Assembly (NCBI RefSeq): GCF_002797935.1
Contig: NZ_PGER01000001.1
Span: 372,001-436,000 of the forward strand
Length of the DNA: 64,000 bases
Direction of reading: 5' to 3'
DNA from: Flavobacterium sp. 1
Lineage (GTDB): Bacteria > Bacteroidota > Bacteroidia > Flavobacteriales > Flavobacteriaceae
Part shown: in pieces, positions 18,601-26,295 of the stretch
Layout: each line of letters opens with the position of its first letter
Numbering within the stretch: position 1 is the first letter of the stretch
The notes under the pieces: model-generated
Told to the model about the DNA's origin: nothing
What the model saw: the letters and a program-made list of their open reading frames with translations, nothing else
The model's database searches: none
Program-made: the position numbers and the translations under genes

Positions 18601-20202
18601 AATTTTTGCAATGATATTCAAAAATTGATTTCTTGTTTCGTTACAAGGGTATATTTTGTCTTCAACAAAATTCCATCTAAATTTATCTTCTTTTAGTTTG
18701 AATTTTGGATACGCTAAAAATTGTTTTTGATTGATTTCAGCTTTGTCATTTAACCAATTGAATAATTCTACTAAATCATCTTCCGCTTTTAAATAATCAA
18801 TTGTTACATCAATATCATTAGCGATTTCTTTTTTGAAAATTTTAAGGTTTTTTACAAATTGTAATAGTCTAAATTCTTGAAAAATTGGATTTGATTTAGC
18901 AATACATTTCAAAGGTTTTAAAATTTGCTTTCCATTGCTATCTTTTACCAAAACACCTTTTTTATCTTTAATTGGACTGAATTCTAAACTACAATCACTG
19001 ATTAATGAAGTTTTACTTTTAAGCGGACGTTGATAAAAGATAATGTCATCCAAAAACAAATAGTCAAAACCTCTGTCTTTAATATTATTTTTATGAGAAT
19101 CATTATGTTTATACAATTCATCAATACATTTTTTATAGAGATTTCTATCCTTTAAAGTAGTTGAATGAAATTCAATTTGAGTTTTAAGAATTTTAGATAG
19201 TTCCTCTTTATAAAACTTTCTTTCAATTGTTCTAACTAATTCTCCTTTTATTTTTTGATTTGGGTTTTTAAGTAAATTATCATAAATGAAAGTACCAACT
19301 GATTTTTTACTTTGATTTATTGTTTGTTCTGTTCTAATTTTCTCTAATCCCCAATCGTCTTCTTTTGGAGACCTGAAACTTCTCTTTTCCTCATTGTCTT
19401 TGTTGAGTTTAATAGTTCCATTATCATTTAATTCGGTAGTAACAATAAAATTCTTTTGTCTACCAACCCAGTCAAACAATGCTATTTTGCTTTCTCGTTT
19501 GTAAATCCAACCATTTTCAAGAATTACGTTATACCATATACCTGATTTTCCTTTTTCTCTTTCAATTACATCAACAACCACAAGAGTATGAAATTCCTCG
19601 AGTTTATTTTTGTTTTCTTCCTGTTCTTCACCACGCAATTGATAATAGCCTCTTTTTTGATTGAAATTCAATACTATCCAAGCTAGTTCTTCTTTGGATA
19701 TTTTTTCGGTTAAAGCTTTTTTTCTTAAATAATAAATTGTCCAATCATAGGGAACTTGTTTTAAATCAGGATTTGTTAATTGAAATTCCGAAAGCATTTC
19801 TTGGTGACTTTCTAAAAATAAAAATTGGTTCTTACCATTTTCATTTTTATAAAAAGATAATTTTTCTTCTCTTTCAGGTTTAAATTGCCCAAATTTTTTA
19901 TCAAAATCGATTGCTTCAGAATAATGTTTGGGTAGAAAATCAAGGATATTTAAAACTCGATGCAGTCGCTCTCTTCTCAATAAAAAACGTTGGACTAATC
20001 TTCTTGTTCCTCTATATTTAGTTCTTTCAGCAGTTTGGGATATAGAAACACCACTATCAAATTTACCAAGTACATCTTGGCTCATAGGGATTATTCTACT
20101 GCCTAATCCTTCAATGTTTCCAAGTTTATTGTCGAAGTCATTATTGGTTAACGCCCACCCAATACTATTTGTACCTAAATCTAATCCTAATATTTTTTTC
20201 AT
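15604..20202 (-). CDS. cas9: Type II-C CRISPR RNA-guided endonuclease Cas9
   Basis: 1,532 residues. RuvC-I is at the N-terminus (KKILGLDLGTNSIGWAL, catalytic Asp8), followed by an Arg-rich bridge helix (GTRRLVQRFLLRRERLHR). RuvC-II is IHIELGREMK with Glu748. The HNH nuclease carries IEHIIPQSRLFDDSLSNK with His871. RuvC-III is IDHRHHALDALVIA with Asp1077. All key catalytic residues are present, so the enzyme should cut. It is longer than many II-C Cas9 proteins but similar to Bacteroidetes members. With no cas4 or csn2 in sight, the locus is II-C. A -7 box and a predicted guide-directed binding site lie upstream at 20234-20269. Confidence 0.98.
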   Translation of the reverse strand: MKKILGLDLGTNSIGWALTNNDFDNKLGNIEGLGSRIIPMSQDVLGKFDSGVSISQTAERTKYRGTRRLVQRFLLRRERLHRVLNILDFLPKHYSEAIDFDKKFGQFKPEREEKLSFYKNENGKNQFLFLESHQEMLSEFQLTNPDLKQVPYDWTIYYLRKKALTEKISKEELAWIVLNFNQKRGYYQLRGEEQEENKNKLEEFHTLVVVDVIEREKGKSGIWYNVILENGWIYKRESKIALFDWVGRQKNFIVTTELNDNGTIKLNKDNEEKRSFRSPKEDDWGLEKIRTEQTINQSKKSVGTFIYDNLLKNPNQKIKGELVRTIERKFYKEELSKILKTQIEFHSTTLKDRNLYKKCIDELYKHNDSHKNNIKDRGFDYLFLDDIIFYQRPLKSKTSLISDCSLEFSPIKDKKGVLVKDSNGKQILKPLKCIAKSNPIFQEFRLLQFVKNLKIFKKEIANDIDVTIDYLKAEDDLVELFNWLNDKAEINQKQFLAYPKFKLKEDKFRWNFVEDKIYPCNETRNQFLNIIAKIDVDKTFFDAKNTQDLWHILYSVTDKIEITKAITTFAKRHNLPNEFVLNFSKIKPYKKDYGSYSEKAIKKLLTLMRRDETWSQDAISDKVTTKISAIKERLESINYDTSILEKVSDSDIPKQVLKSFINCIEFNKGLNTYQASYLIYDRHSEDSDVSKWKTPADIEHFLKYDFKQHSLRNPIVEQVITETLRVVKDIWQHYGGGKENFFNEIHIELGREMKNNSADRKRITDNINQNENTNLRIKAILTELKNDGINDVRPYSPSQQEILKIYEEGVYSSEIRKEKLEEVDKIRKNAKPTPSEIIKYKLWMEQGYISPYTGKLIPLSDLFTTKYQIEHIIPQSRLFDDSLSNKVICESEVNELKSNMTALEFIQKNENRIVTLTGGKTVKIFTKEAYNQHITSYYSKNKNKQKRLLSEEIPEKFIERQLNDTKYISKIVKNLLSKIVREEDEREVTSKHIVSLNGSITSRMKQDWGLNDVWNNIITPRFERLNAITNSSDFGKLELKKDEFGNTGKQVFQTTVPDAIAKGFSKKRIDHRHHALDALVIACVTKEHVNYLNSINSERTNYSLVSKLRLIEEIQINGKTQKVAKEFHKPWENFTKKVEDELNQTIISFKQNTRVINKTINKYQVWKEEDGAMKKITTRQVRGDNWAIRKPMHAETVSGKVFLKRIKQSLITITNAIEQIELIVDKEVKKQLKEKTEKYPNNKEGLKKYLKAFPIIIDGKAIDKVQIYETIGGENGATATRKALDITFDEKRIEKITDTGIQKILLNHLQQEIYQNAIDENGKKNPAYEVAFSENGLDELNKNITALNNGKKHQPIKKVRVFEEGGKFSLGQTGNKASKYVEAAKGTNLFFAIYQDENGKRNYKTIPFNEVIERQKQGLSSALEIDENGNRLLFTLSPNDLVYIPTEDEKDNLTLLNFNKLSKEQSQRVFKMVSFTGNQAFFVSNTIASSIVDKMEFSALNKMEKSIEGLMIKSLCLKLEVDRLGKIKRIIR

Positions 20203-20233
20203 ATTCTTGTCTGTTTTGTCCCTTTATAATTAA

Positions 20234-20241
20234 CAAATTTA
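20234..20241 (-). promoter_or_regulatory. -7 element of the cas9 promoter
   Basis: On the minus strand this reads TAAATTTG, an exact match to TAnnTTTG, 31 nt before the cas9 ATG. A clear -33 TTTG is missing; the best candidate (ATAG at 20264-20261) falls in the predicted Cas9 binding site. Confidence 0.55.
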
Positions 20242-20248
20242 ATAAATA

Positions 20249-20269
20249 TTTATTTCTTATCTATTGTAA
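20249..20269 (-). promoter_or_regulatory. Predicted Cas9 self-targeting site (12-nt seed match plus PAM)
   Basis: On the minus strand, TTACAATAGATA (20269-20258) is identical to the 12 nt immediately 5' of the solitary CRISPR repeat at 20415. It is followed by AGAAA-TAAA (20257-20249), which fits an NNNNN-TAAA PAM. Extending to 20 nt gives 16 matches, with all four mismatches at the PAM-distal end. The site covers the -33 region of the cas9 promoter and the TTG -33 element of the divergent small-RNA promoter. The alternative is a protein-binding inverted repeat. Confidence 0.65.
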
Positions 20270-20293
20270 ATATAAAATTAGTTTCTATATTTG
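20264..20293 (+). promoter_or_regulatory. Promoter of the crRNA-like small RNA
   Basis: TTG (20264-20266), 19-bp spacer, TATATTTG (20286-20293): a consensus Bacteroidetes promoter pointing away from cas9. Transcription would start near 20298. The TTG lies within the predicted Cas9 binding site, so occupancy would also shut off this promoter. Confidence 0.6.
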
Positions 20294-20297
20294 CATT

Positions 20298-20467
20298 GAA
20301 GTTCGAGATTTGATGATCAGAAATTGTGAGATAATAGGTCCAAACTATTGTCTGGCTTATTTTAAGTCGACTTCTTTAATTCATTCTATTTAAAGTTTTA
20401 AATTACAATAGATAGTTGTGAATTGCTTTTAAAATTGTGAGCAAGGGTTGAAAACCCTTGCTTTTTT
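20298..20467 (+). ncRNA. Single-repeat crRNA-like RNA (candidate Cas9 autoregulatory guide)
   Basis: The RNA is predicted from the TTG-N19-TATATTTG promoter to the terminator. Its functional end is 20395-20467. Bases 20395-20414 are the guide position, with 20403-20414 (TTACAATAGATA) matching the cas9 promoter region. Bases 20415-20438 match the first 24 nt of the CRISPR repeat with one C-to-T change at 20430. Then comes a hairpin, GCAAGGGTT / AACCCTTGC (20441-20449 / 20453-20461), with TTTTTT. The repeat part can pair with the tracrRNA anti-repeat. The orientation (guide 5', repeat 3') is that of a crRNA, not a tracrRNA. No ORF fits. Expression and function are inferred; the 5' end is the least certain part. 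Confidence 0.65.
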
Positions 20468-20628
20468 ATTTTTCACCACCTCATCCTAATATTTTCTTCA
20501 TTTTTAAACTATATTTTATAATGATTTTTCTCGTTATCTAAATTAATCTTTAAATTTAATTAAAAGGAAATTAATTACTTTACGGAAAACCTCATTCAAA
20601 TAATAATTTTTTTGTTGTATTATTGCAG

Positions 20629-20718
20629 TACAATTTTGAAGCAATTCACAATAAGGATTATTCCGTTGTGAAAACATTCAAAGCGGTGTAGTTATTCATA
20701 ACTACATCGCTTTTTTTT
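20629..20718 (+). ncRNA. tracrRNA
   Basis: The anti-repeat at 20629-20651 (TACAATTTTGAAGCAATTCA and following CAA) is complementary to the 5' half of the CRISPR repeat with a one-nucleotide bulge. It is followed by ATAAGGATTATTCCGTTGTG, the AAGG...CCGTTGTGAAAAC-type nexus common to II-C tracrRNAs. A terminator follows, with GCGGTGTAGTTA (20683-20694) pairing with TAACTACATCGC (20699-20710), one G-U pair, then eight T. The 5' end is approximate; a near-consensus -7 box TATTATTG lies at 20618-20625, so the start could be at or just before 20629. Confidence 0.85.
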
Positions 20719-20724
20719 ATGCAG

Positions 20725-20760
20725 AAAGCCCTCAAAATGGAACTCCATTTTGAGGGCTTT
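20725..20760. terminator. Strong hairpin between tracrRNA and aroE
   Basis: A perfect 16-bp stem, AAAGCCCTCAAAATGG (20725-20740) with CCATTTTGAGGGCTTT (20745-20760), loop AACT. It lies 46 bp after the aroE stop (minus strand) and just after the tracrRNA terminator, so it probably ends aroE transcription. Confidence 0.75.
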
Positions 20761-20806
20761 TGTATTTTATAAATCTATTTTTAAAATAGTATTACGAGAC
20801 TGCTTT

Positions 20807-21556
20807 CTATTTATTCCAAATCTTCCAGGCTTTTTCTGCCTGAAAAATAAGCATATCCAAACCATTTTTAATTTGAGCGCCCTGAGCTTTGGCTTTGCTT
20901 AAAAATTGGGTTTCTGCTGGATTGTATATTAAGTCGTAAGCAATGTGTTTCTCAGTAAAGAATTCATACGGTATAAGCGGAAATAAATCGACATTTGGGC
21001 TTGTTCCCACAGGTGTGCAGTTAATGATAATTTGATAATTATCAAAAGTTGTAGCGTTTATAAGGCTGTAATCAATACAGTTTTCTTTGGCTTCGCGTGA
21101 CACAAAAGTATAAGTAATATCCAATTGGTCTAAAGCAAAGGCAACTCCTTTGGAAGCACCGCCAGTGCCGAGAATCAGGGCTTTTTTATGATGAGGTTGC
21201 AATAAAGGTTCAAGGGATTTCTTAAAACCGTAATAATCGGTATTGTAGCCTTTTAGTTTTCCTTTTTTTGTGAATTTAATGGTGTTTACAGCTCCAATTT
21301 GGGTGGCATTTTTAGATAGTTTGTCTAAAAAAGGAATCACGGCCTCCTTGTAAGGAATAGTAACGTTCAGCCCATTAAGATCAGGATTGTTTTTTACTAA
21401 TTCAGTAAAATTATTGATTTCCTGAATATCGAAATTTTCATAAGTACAGCCTTCAAAATGTTCTTTGCTGAATTTTTCTGTAAAATATCCTTTTGAAAAG
21501 GAATAACTAATATTACGACCCAATAAACCAAAACGTCTTCTTAAAACTTCAATCAT
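20807..21556 (-). CDS. aroE: Shikimate dehydrogenase
   Basis: 249 residues. The N-terminal shikimate-binding part is GLLGRNISYSFSKGYF with LNVTIPYKEAVIPFLD. The NADP-binding part is ALILGTGGASKGVAFAL, followed by INCTPVGTSP and a C-terminal NGLDMLIFQAEKAWKIW. It reduces 3-dehydroshikimate to shikimate in aromatic amino acid synthesis. Its ATG overlaps the stop of the upstream TPR gene by one base, so the two are translationally coupled. Confidence 0.95.
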   Translation of the reverse strand: MIEVLRRRFGLLGRNISYSFSKGYFTEKFSKEHFEGCTYENFDIQEINNFTELVKNNPDLNGLNVTIPYKEAVIPFLDKLSKNATQIGAVNTIKFTKKGKLKGYNTDYYGFKKSLEPLLQPHHKKALILGTGGASKGVAFALDQLDITYTFVSREAKENCIDYSLINATTFDNYQIIINCTPVGTSPNVDLFPLIPYEFFTEKHIAYDLIYNPAETQFLSKAKAQGAQIKNGLDMLIFQAEKAWKIWNK

Positions 21557-22953
21557 TATTGTTTTTTATGTTTGTCAATATAATTTCGTACCATTTTTTT
21601 CTCCCAAACCACAGGGAATAAATCTTCCAGCAGAATGTAATTGTCATAATTCAAACGCAAAGCATTGCTCAAGTGAAATTTAGCTTTGATATTATCTGAA
21701 ATCATAAAATACAATCCCGCCAAACGGTATTCGACTTCATTTTCTTCAGGAAAATATTCAGAAGCCTGCAGTAATGTTTGTATTGCGCTTTCAAACTCTC
21801 CCAAAAACTGCAAAATATCAACCCAAAATAACCAAGTATCAAGTTGGTAATCGCCAAATTCTACTGCTTTTCTATATCCAAATTCAGCTTCTTCAAAAAA
21901 GTTCATCTGCTTGTTAATAGCAGCAAATCGTTTCCAGTATAATTTATTTTGATTATCAATCGCTAATGCTTTATTGACAAAAAACAATGCTTTTTGAAAG
22001 TTTTTTTGACGTACATAAAAATCGGTAATCGCAATCCAGCCTTTGTCTAGCAATGGGTCTTCATGAACCGTTTTGTTGAAATATTTAAGAGCCAAAACTT
22101 TATTGCCTAATTTTTCATAGCATTTTCCTATTCGGAGCAGTGCGTATGAAGTAGCGTCGTCCAGTTCCAATGTTCTGTTGTAGCTTTCAATGGCCAGGGC
22201 GTATTTTTTTAAGCGTTCCAATGCCTTTGCTTTTTCCATAAAAGCACCAAGGAATTCTTCATCAATCAGTGTCGCATATTCGAATGCATGAATAGCACTT
22301 TCATATTCTTTTACGCCATAGAACAAGCGCCCCAGCTGATGCCATGCAATCTCGCTGTAAGGATTCTTGTTGATGTATTTATTAAGATAGGTAATTGCTT
22401 CCTGATTTTGGTCTAAAAATTCAAAGCAATAAACCACATTATACAAAGCAGACTGGTCTTCTAAATCTTCTTCGAGACACTTAATAAAGCTTTCTTTGGC
22501 TAATTCTAGATTGTCCATAAAAAGATACTCCATACCAATTAAATTGTAAACATCGGCATAGTCATCTGTGTATTGTAATGCTATTTTAAGCATTTCAACA
22601 GCTTTTTCGTGCTGATCCCTTTTGGAGCAAATATTGGCTTTCTGAATGTATATTTCTTCGTTTGTGGGTTCGATAGCATACAGCTCATTCAATAGCTTTT
22701 CAGCTATTTCGAGTTTGTCATCATAAATCAGCATTTCTACTTGAACTAATTTAAGGCCGCTGGATCTTGGATGTTGTTCTAAAGCTAATTTTAATGCTTT
22801 TTTGGCCAATGCAGACTTGCCCATGTCGAGATAATGAAGAATAATTTCTTCAAATTCTTCGGAGTCAAAAAAGAGTACTTTGTTGGTTTTCAACATGGAC
22901 TCAAATTTGGATAGGGATAAGTTATAATCTTCTTCTTCGTTGCTTAATTGCAT
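21556..22953 (-). CDS. Tetratricopeptide repeat protein
   Basis: 465 residues made almost entirely of ~34-residue helical repeats with the TPR pattern (for example LYNVVYCFEFLDQNQEAITY and AWHQLGRLFYGVKEYESAIH). No signal peptide or membrane segment is seen, so a cytoplasmic scaffold is likely. It sits directly upstream of aroE and overlaps it by one base. The pairing is common in Flavobacteriia, but no functional link is known to me. Confidence 0.9.
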   Translation of the reverse strand: MQLSNEEEDYNLSLSKFESMLKTNKVLFFDSEEFEEIILHYLDMGKSALAKKALKLALEQHPRSSGLKLVQVEMLIYDDKLEIAEKLLNELYAIEPTNEEIYIQKANICSKRDQHEKAVEMLKIALQYTDDYADVYNLIGMEYLFMDNLELAKESFIKCLEEDLEDQSALYNVVYCFEFLDQNQEAITYLNKYINKNPYSEIAWHQLGRLFYGVKEYESAIHAFEYATLIDEEFLGAFMEKAKALERLKKYALAIESYNRTLELDDATSYALLRIGKCYEKLGNKVLALKYFNKTVHEDPLLDKGWIAITDFYVRQKNFQKALFFVNKALAIDNQNKLYWKRFAAINKQMNFFEEAEFGYRKAVEFGDYQLDTWLFWVDILQFLGEFESAIQTLLQASEYFPEENEVEYRLAGLYFMISDNIKAKFHLSNALRLNYDNYILLEDLFPVVWEKKMVRNYIDKHKKQ

Positions 22954-23119
22954 ACTGTGTGTTTTTAAATTATCCTAAATTAAAATTAAGGAAACGTATT
23001 GTTGAAAAGAGGAAGAATTCTATTTGTTGTGAACAATTTAATTAACAGGTTTTTCAATATCAATTACAATGCTTTTCTTTATTCTAAAATCTGTATTCTA
23101 TTTTCTAAAAATCAAAATC

Positions 23120-24301
23120 TTAAATCATCATTTCGTCCATCACTTCAAGAATTATAGCGCAGCCTTCTCGAATTTCTTCTTCAGAAATAGTCAAAGGAGG
23201 CGTAATTCGGATGGCGCAGCCTTCAAACAGCAGCCAGAACAGAATTAAGCCCCGATCTTGGCATTTTAGAATCACTTCATTCGTTATGTCTGCACTTGCA
23301 GTCATAGCTGCAAGCATTAATCCTCTTCCTCTTATTTCTTGTATCAAAGGATGTACCAAAAGCGATCTAAAGAGCTTTTCTTTTTCTAAAGTAGCTGCAA
23401 TGATATTGGTTTCAGTTAATTCTCTCAAAGTTGCCAAGCATGCTGACGCAATGACAGGATGCCCTCCAAAAGTGGTAATATGTCCTAATTTTGGATTTAT
23501 AGTTAACAAATCCATCATTGCAGAGGATGCGGTGAAGGCACCTACAGGCATTCCGCCTCCCATTCCTTTTCCCATGACAACAATATCAGGCACAACATCA
23601 TAGTTTTGAAATCCAAAAAGAGCACCTGTTCTTCCAAATCCTGGCTGAATTTCGTCTAATATCATCAAAGCACCCACTTCGGTGCATCTGGCTTTTACTT
23701 TCTTTAAAAAATCATTGTGAGGTTCAATAAAACCAGCTCCGCCTTGAATGGTTTCGAGTAAGATTCCTGCTGTTTTGGTCGTTATTTTTTGTAAATCGGC
23801 TTCGTTATTGAAAGTTATAAAATCAATATCTGGAAGCAAAGGACGGAAAGCCTGTTTGCGTTCTTCAAATCCCATTACGCTCATTGATCCCATAGTATTG
23901 CCATGATAGGCATTGTGGCAGGAAATGAGCTGGCTTCTTCCTGTAACTCTTTTGGCAAGTTTTAATGCGCCTTCTATTGCTTCAGTGCCTGAATTGACCA
24001 AATAGGTTTTGTCTAACGGAGCGGGCAGGAGAGAGGCCATTAATTTGCAGTATTCAACTGATGGGCTTTGTGAATATTCACCATAAACCATAACATGCGA
24101 ATATTTATCCAATTGATTTTTTATCGCGTCATTCACCCTTTTATTTTGATGTCCAAGCGTACAAGCCGAAACTCCTGCTACAAAGTCTAAATATTTTTTG
24201 TTAGTAGTGTCAAAAATATAAGAGCCAATTGCATGCGAGACTTCCATGCCCAATGGGTAAGGCGAAGTTTGTGCTTGGTATTTTATGAAATCAGGATTCA
24301 C
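23120..24301 (-). CDS. Class III PLP-dependent aminotransferase
   Basis: 393 residues. The PLP-binding lysine is Lys245 in VMGKGMGGGMPVGAF; LILDEIQPGFGRTG precedes it and NSGTEAIEGALKLAKR binds the cofactor phosphate. The family includes acetylornithine, ornithine and 4-aminobutyrate aminotransferases. Substrate specificity cannot be read from the motifs, and no biosynthetic neighbours help. It is a single gene between the TPR/aroE pair and the OstA-like gene. Confidence 0.9.
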   Translation of the reverse strand: MNPDFIKYQAQTSPYPLGMEVSHAIGSYIFDTTNKKYLDFVAGVSACTLGHQNKRVNDAIKNQLDKYSHVMVYGEYSQSPSVEYCKLMASLLPAPLDKTYLVNSGTEAIEGALKLAKRVTGRSQLISCHNAYHGNTMGSMSVMGFEERKQAFRPLLPDIDFITFNNEADLQKITTKTAGILLETIQGGAGFIEPHNDFLKKVKARCTEVGALMILDEIQPGFGRTGALFGFQNYDVVPDIVVMGKGMGGGMPVGAFTASSAMMDLLTINPKLGHITTFGGHPVIASACLATLRELTETNIIAATLEKEKLFRSLLVHPLIQEIRGRGLMLAAMTASADITNEVILKCQDRGLILFWLLFEGCAIRITPPLTISEEEIREGCAIILEVMDEMMI

Positions 24302-24376
24302 TTTTGTAAAGGTTTAAAATTGTTTTAACCGAAAAGTTTAATTTGTCTAAGATAAGGACTGAAAACTGCAATCTGA

Positions 24377-26008
24377 TTACTTCTTCGAGTTCTTCTTGTC
24401 GTAATTCAGAGTTTCTTTTCGCACTTTCATTGGGACACTTTCTTTTGCTTTGTCTTTTTTAGTGTCTTCAATGACTTTGAGTTCCTCGTCATTCTCTTCT
24501 TTGCTAAAAACATCGTCTTTGGATTTTATCCTTTCATCACCCCGCCATTTAAGTCCCCTGAGGGTTCTTGCATTTTCTGGCAATTCGGATTCGGGATAAA
24601 GTATGCCATCTATTTGCTTGAAACGCGTTATGGTTTCTATGGCGTTTTTATCAAAAAGAATATTGATTTTACTGCTTACGCTTTTGTCGATTCCGATGAG
24701 TTCTTTGGCTTCATTGCGCGAGTAATAAATCACCTCAGCATTTTTTATAATATCAACTTCATGAAGTTTTCCGTCTATGAATTTTCCAAATAAGTTTAGC
24801 CCCTTTACTTGATTATAGCCAGTCCCGAGGGTATCCTTCGAGACCAGAAAAGTATTGTTGAGGACTTTGAGAGAGTCTAGTTTTTGTGTTTTTTTATCTC
24901 CAATGAGATGCATCACATCACCGGTAATCTGACTTTCTGCATTCCAAAGTATTGGGTTTCCTATCAATTTTGTCAATCCAATTTTAGAACTGGAATGGAT
25001 AGAATCGCATTTGCCGCTCATATCGGTTTTATAAAAACGGACGTTGTTGAAAGCCCGAATGATTCTGTCTCCTTCTTTACCAGTAACCATCAGTTTTTTT
25101 CCATGAATATACACTGAATCATTGTCTACAAAATTGACTGCCAAGGCTCTTTTAGTTACAAACATAGAATCTTTCTTTTTGTATAATTCAGCATAATGAC
25201 CCCGAATTACTCCACGATTAATCGAATCGGTTATTTTTACATTTCGGGTTGCCGATGCAAATTCTTTATTCCGGTCATAATACAAGCTATCTCCTTTTAT
25301 GACTCGATCATCATACTTGATATAGGATTTGTCTAAGAAATGTGCCAGATTTTTTTTGGTATCATAAAATCCTTTCTCGGTATAAATGTAATTGGTTTTA
25401 CTAGTGATTGTAGATGGGCCAAAAAGATAAGAATGCCCTGAATTGCTGTAATAATCCAAGTGGTTGGATTTGATTTCGTATGTTTTATTGGTAAGTGTTA
25501 CTGCTGTTAAAAATTGAAATTTCTTCTGGGTTACATAATACCTTCCGGACTTACTTTTCAGTGTATTGTCTTTATTGATGATGGTTCCGTTTGTATTGTA
25601 AAAAACTTCTTGCACGTTTCTGTCAAAATTAATGGTATCAGTTGCCAGCGTAGCATCTGGAGAACTCATAACAGCATTACCGGTTGCAAAAGCTTTTTTT
25701 AATTCACCGCTGTATTCAGCATAATTACTATTCAGATACAAAGTGTCTCCTTGTACTAATTGTACATTTCCAAAAGCTTTTAAATAATTTTCTTTTTGAA
25801 AAAAATAAGCTTTATTGCAGGTAAGAATCACACCATCATGGCTTACTTTTACATTTCCTGTGAGTAAAAGAGCACCTGGATACTTATCCTTATCCATATC
25901 TGCAAAGTCAGATTGTTCAACATGAATTTTTTTGGGAGCTTGTGCCAAAATAAGATTTGCACTAAGTAATACTAAACTATAGATAATGAAATATAAAGAT
26001 TTCTTCAA
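24377..26008 (-). CDS. OstA/LptA-like outer-membrane biogenesis protein
   Basis: 543 residues with a signal peptide (KKSLYFIIYSLVLLSANLILAQA). An OstA-like N-terminal domain follows (GALLLTGNVKVSHDGVILTC, NYLKAFGNVQLVQGDTL), with many beta-rich repeats and a Lys/Glu-rich C-terminus. LptA/OstA proteins bridge lipopolysaccharide across the periplasm. Bacteroidetes members are much longer than proteobacterial LptA (~180 residues), as here. It is likely periplasmic. Confidence 0.85.
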   Translation of the reverse strand: MKKSLYFIIYSLVLLSANLILAQAPKKIHVEQSDFADMDKDKYPGALLLTGNVKVSHDGVILTCNKAYFFQKENYLKAFGNVQLVQGDTLYLNSNYAEYSGELKKAFATGNAVMSSPDATLATDTINFDRNVQEVFYNTNGTIINKDNTLKSKSGRYYVTQKKFQFLTAVTLTNKTYEIKSNHLDYYSNSGHSYLFGPSTITSKTNYIYTEKGFYDTKKNLAHFLDKSYIKYDDRVIKGDSLYYDRNKEFASATRNVKITDSINRGVIRGHYAELYKKKDSMFVTKRALAVNFVDNDSVYIHGKKLMVTGKEGDRIIRAFNNVRFYKTDMSGKCDSIHSSSKIGLTKLIGNPILWNAESQITGDVMHLIGDKKTQKLDSLKVLNNTFLVSKDTLGTGYNQVKGLNLFGKFIDGKLHEVDIIKNAEVIYYSRNEAKELIGIDKSVSSKINILFDKNAIETITRFKQIDGILYPESELPENARTLRGLKWRGDERIKSKDDVFSKEENDEELKVIEDTKKDKAKESVPMKVRKETLNYDKKNSKK

Positions 26009-26295
26009 TGGTTTTATTTTTTTTGTAAATTTATGAAAAATGAGGTAAACCCTTTATATATTAGGATTTATTTATAATAATTTGCCATTAGAATTATAAA
26101 GGCCTTTTTCGAAAGATTTATTTATAAACAAAAGAATTAGCTATTACGTTGTAGTAATTTTTTAATCCGTAAGTTAACCCGAAGCGGCAGGTTTTTGGCG
26201 GTTATTTTTTGAAAAAAACATTAAATTTATAGATTGATTGCGAATATAAATATAGTATCAATTGTATGTTTTTTAATTTTTTATAGTTTAAAAAA

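Noticed and set aside
20415..20467. First read as the tracrRNA, because repeat-like sequence is followed by a terminator.
   Set aside because: It has the same sense as the array repeat, so it cannot pair with + strand crRNA as an anti-repeat; the true anti-repeat with the usual nexus is at 20629-20718.
21032..21045. TTGATAATTATCAA, a perfect FNR-like dyad.
   Set aside because: It lies inside the aroE coding region and has no promoter element at a suitable distance.
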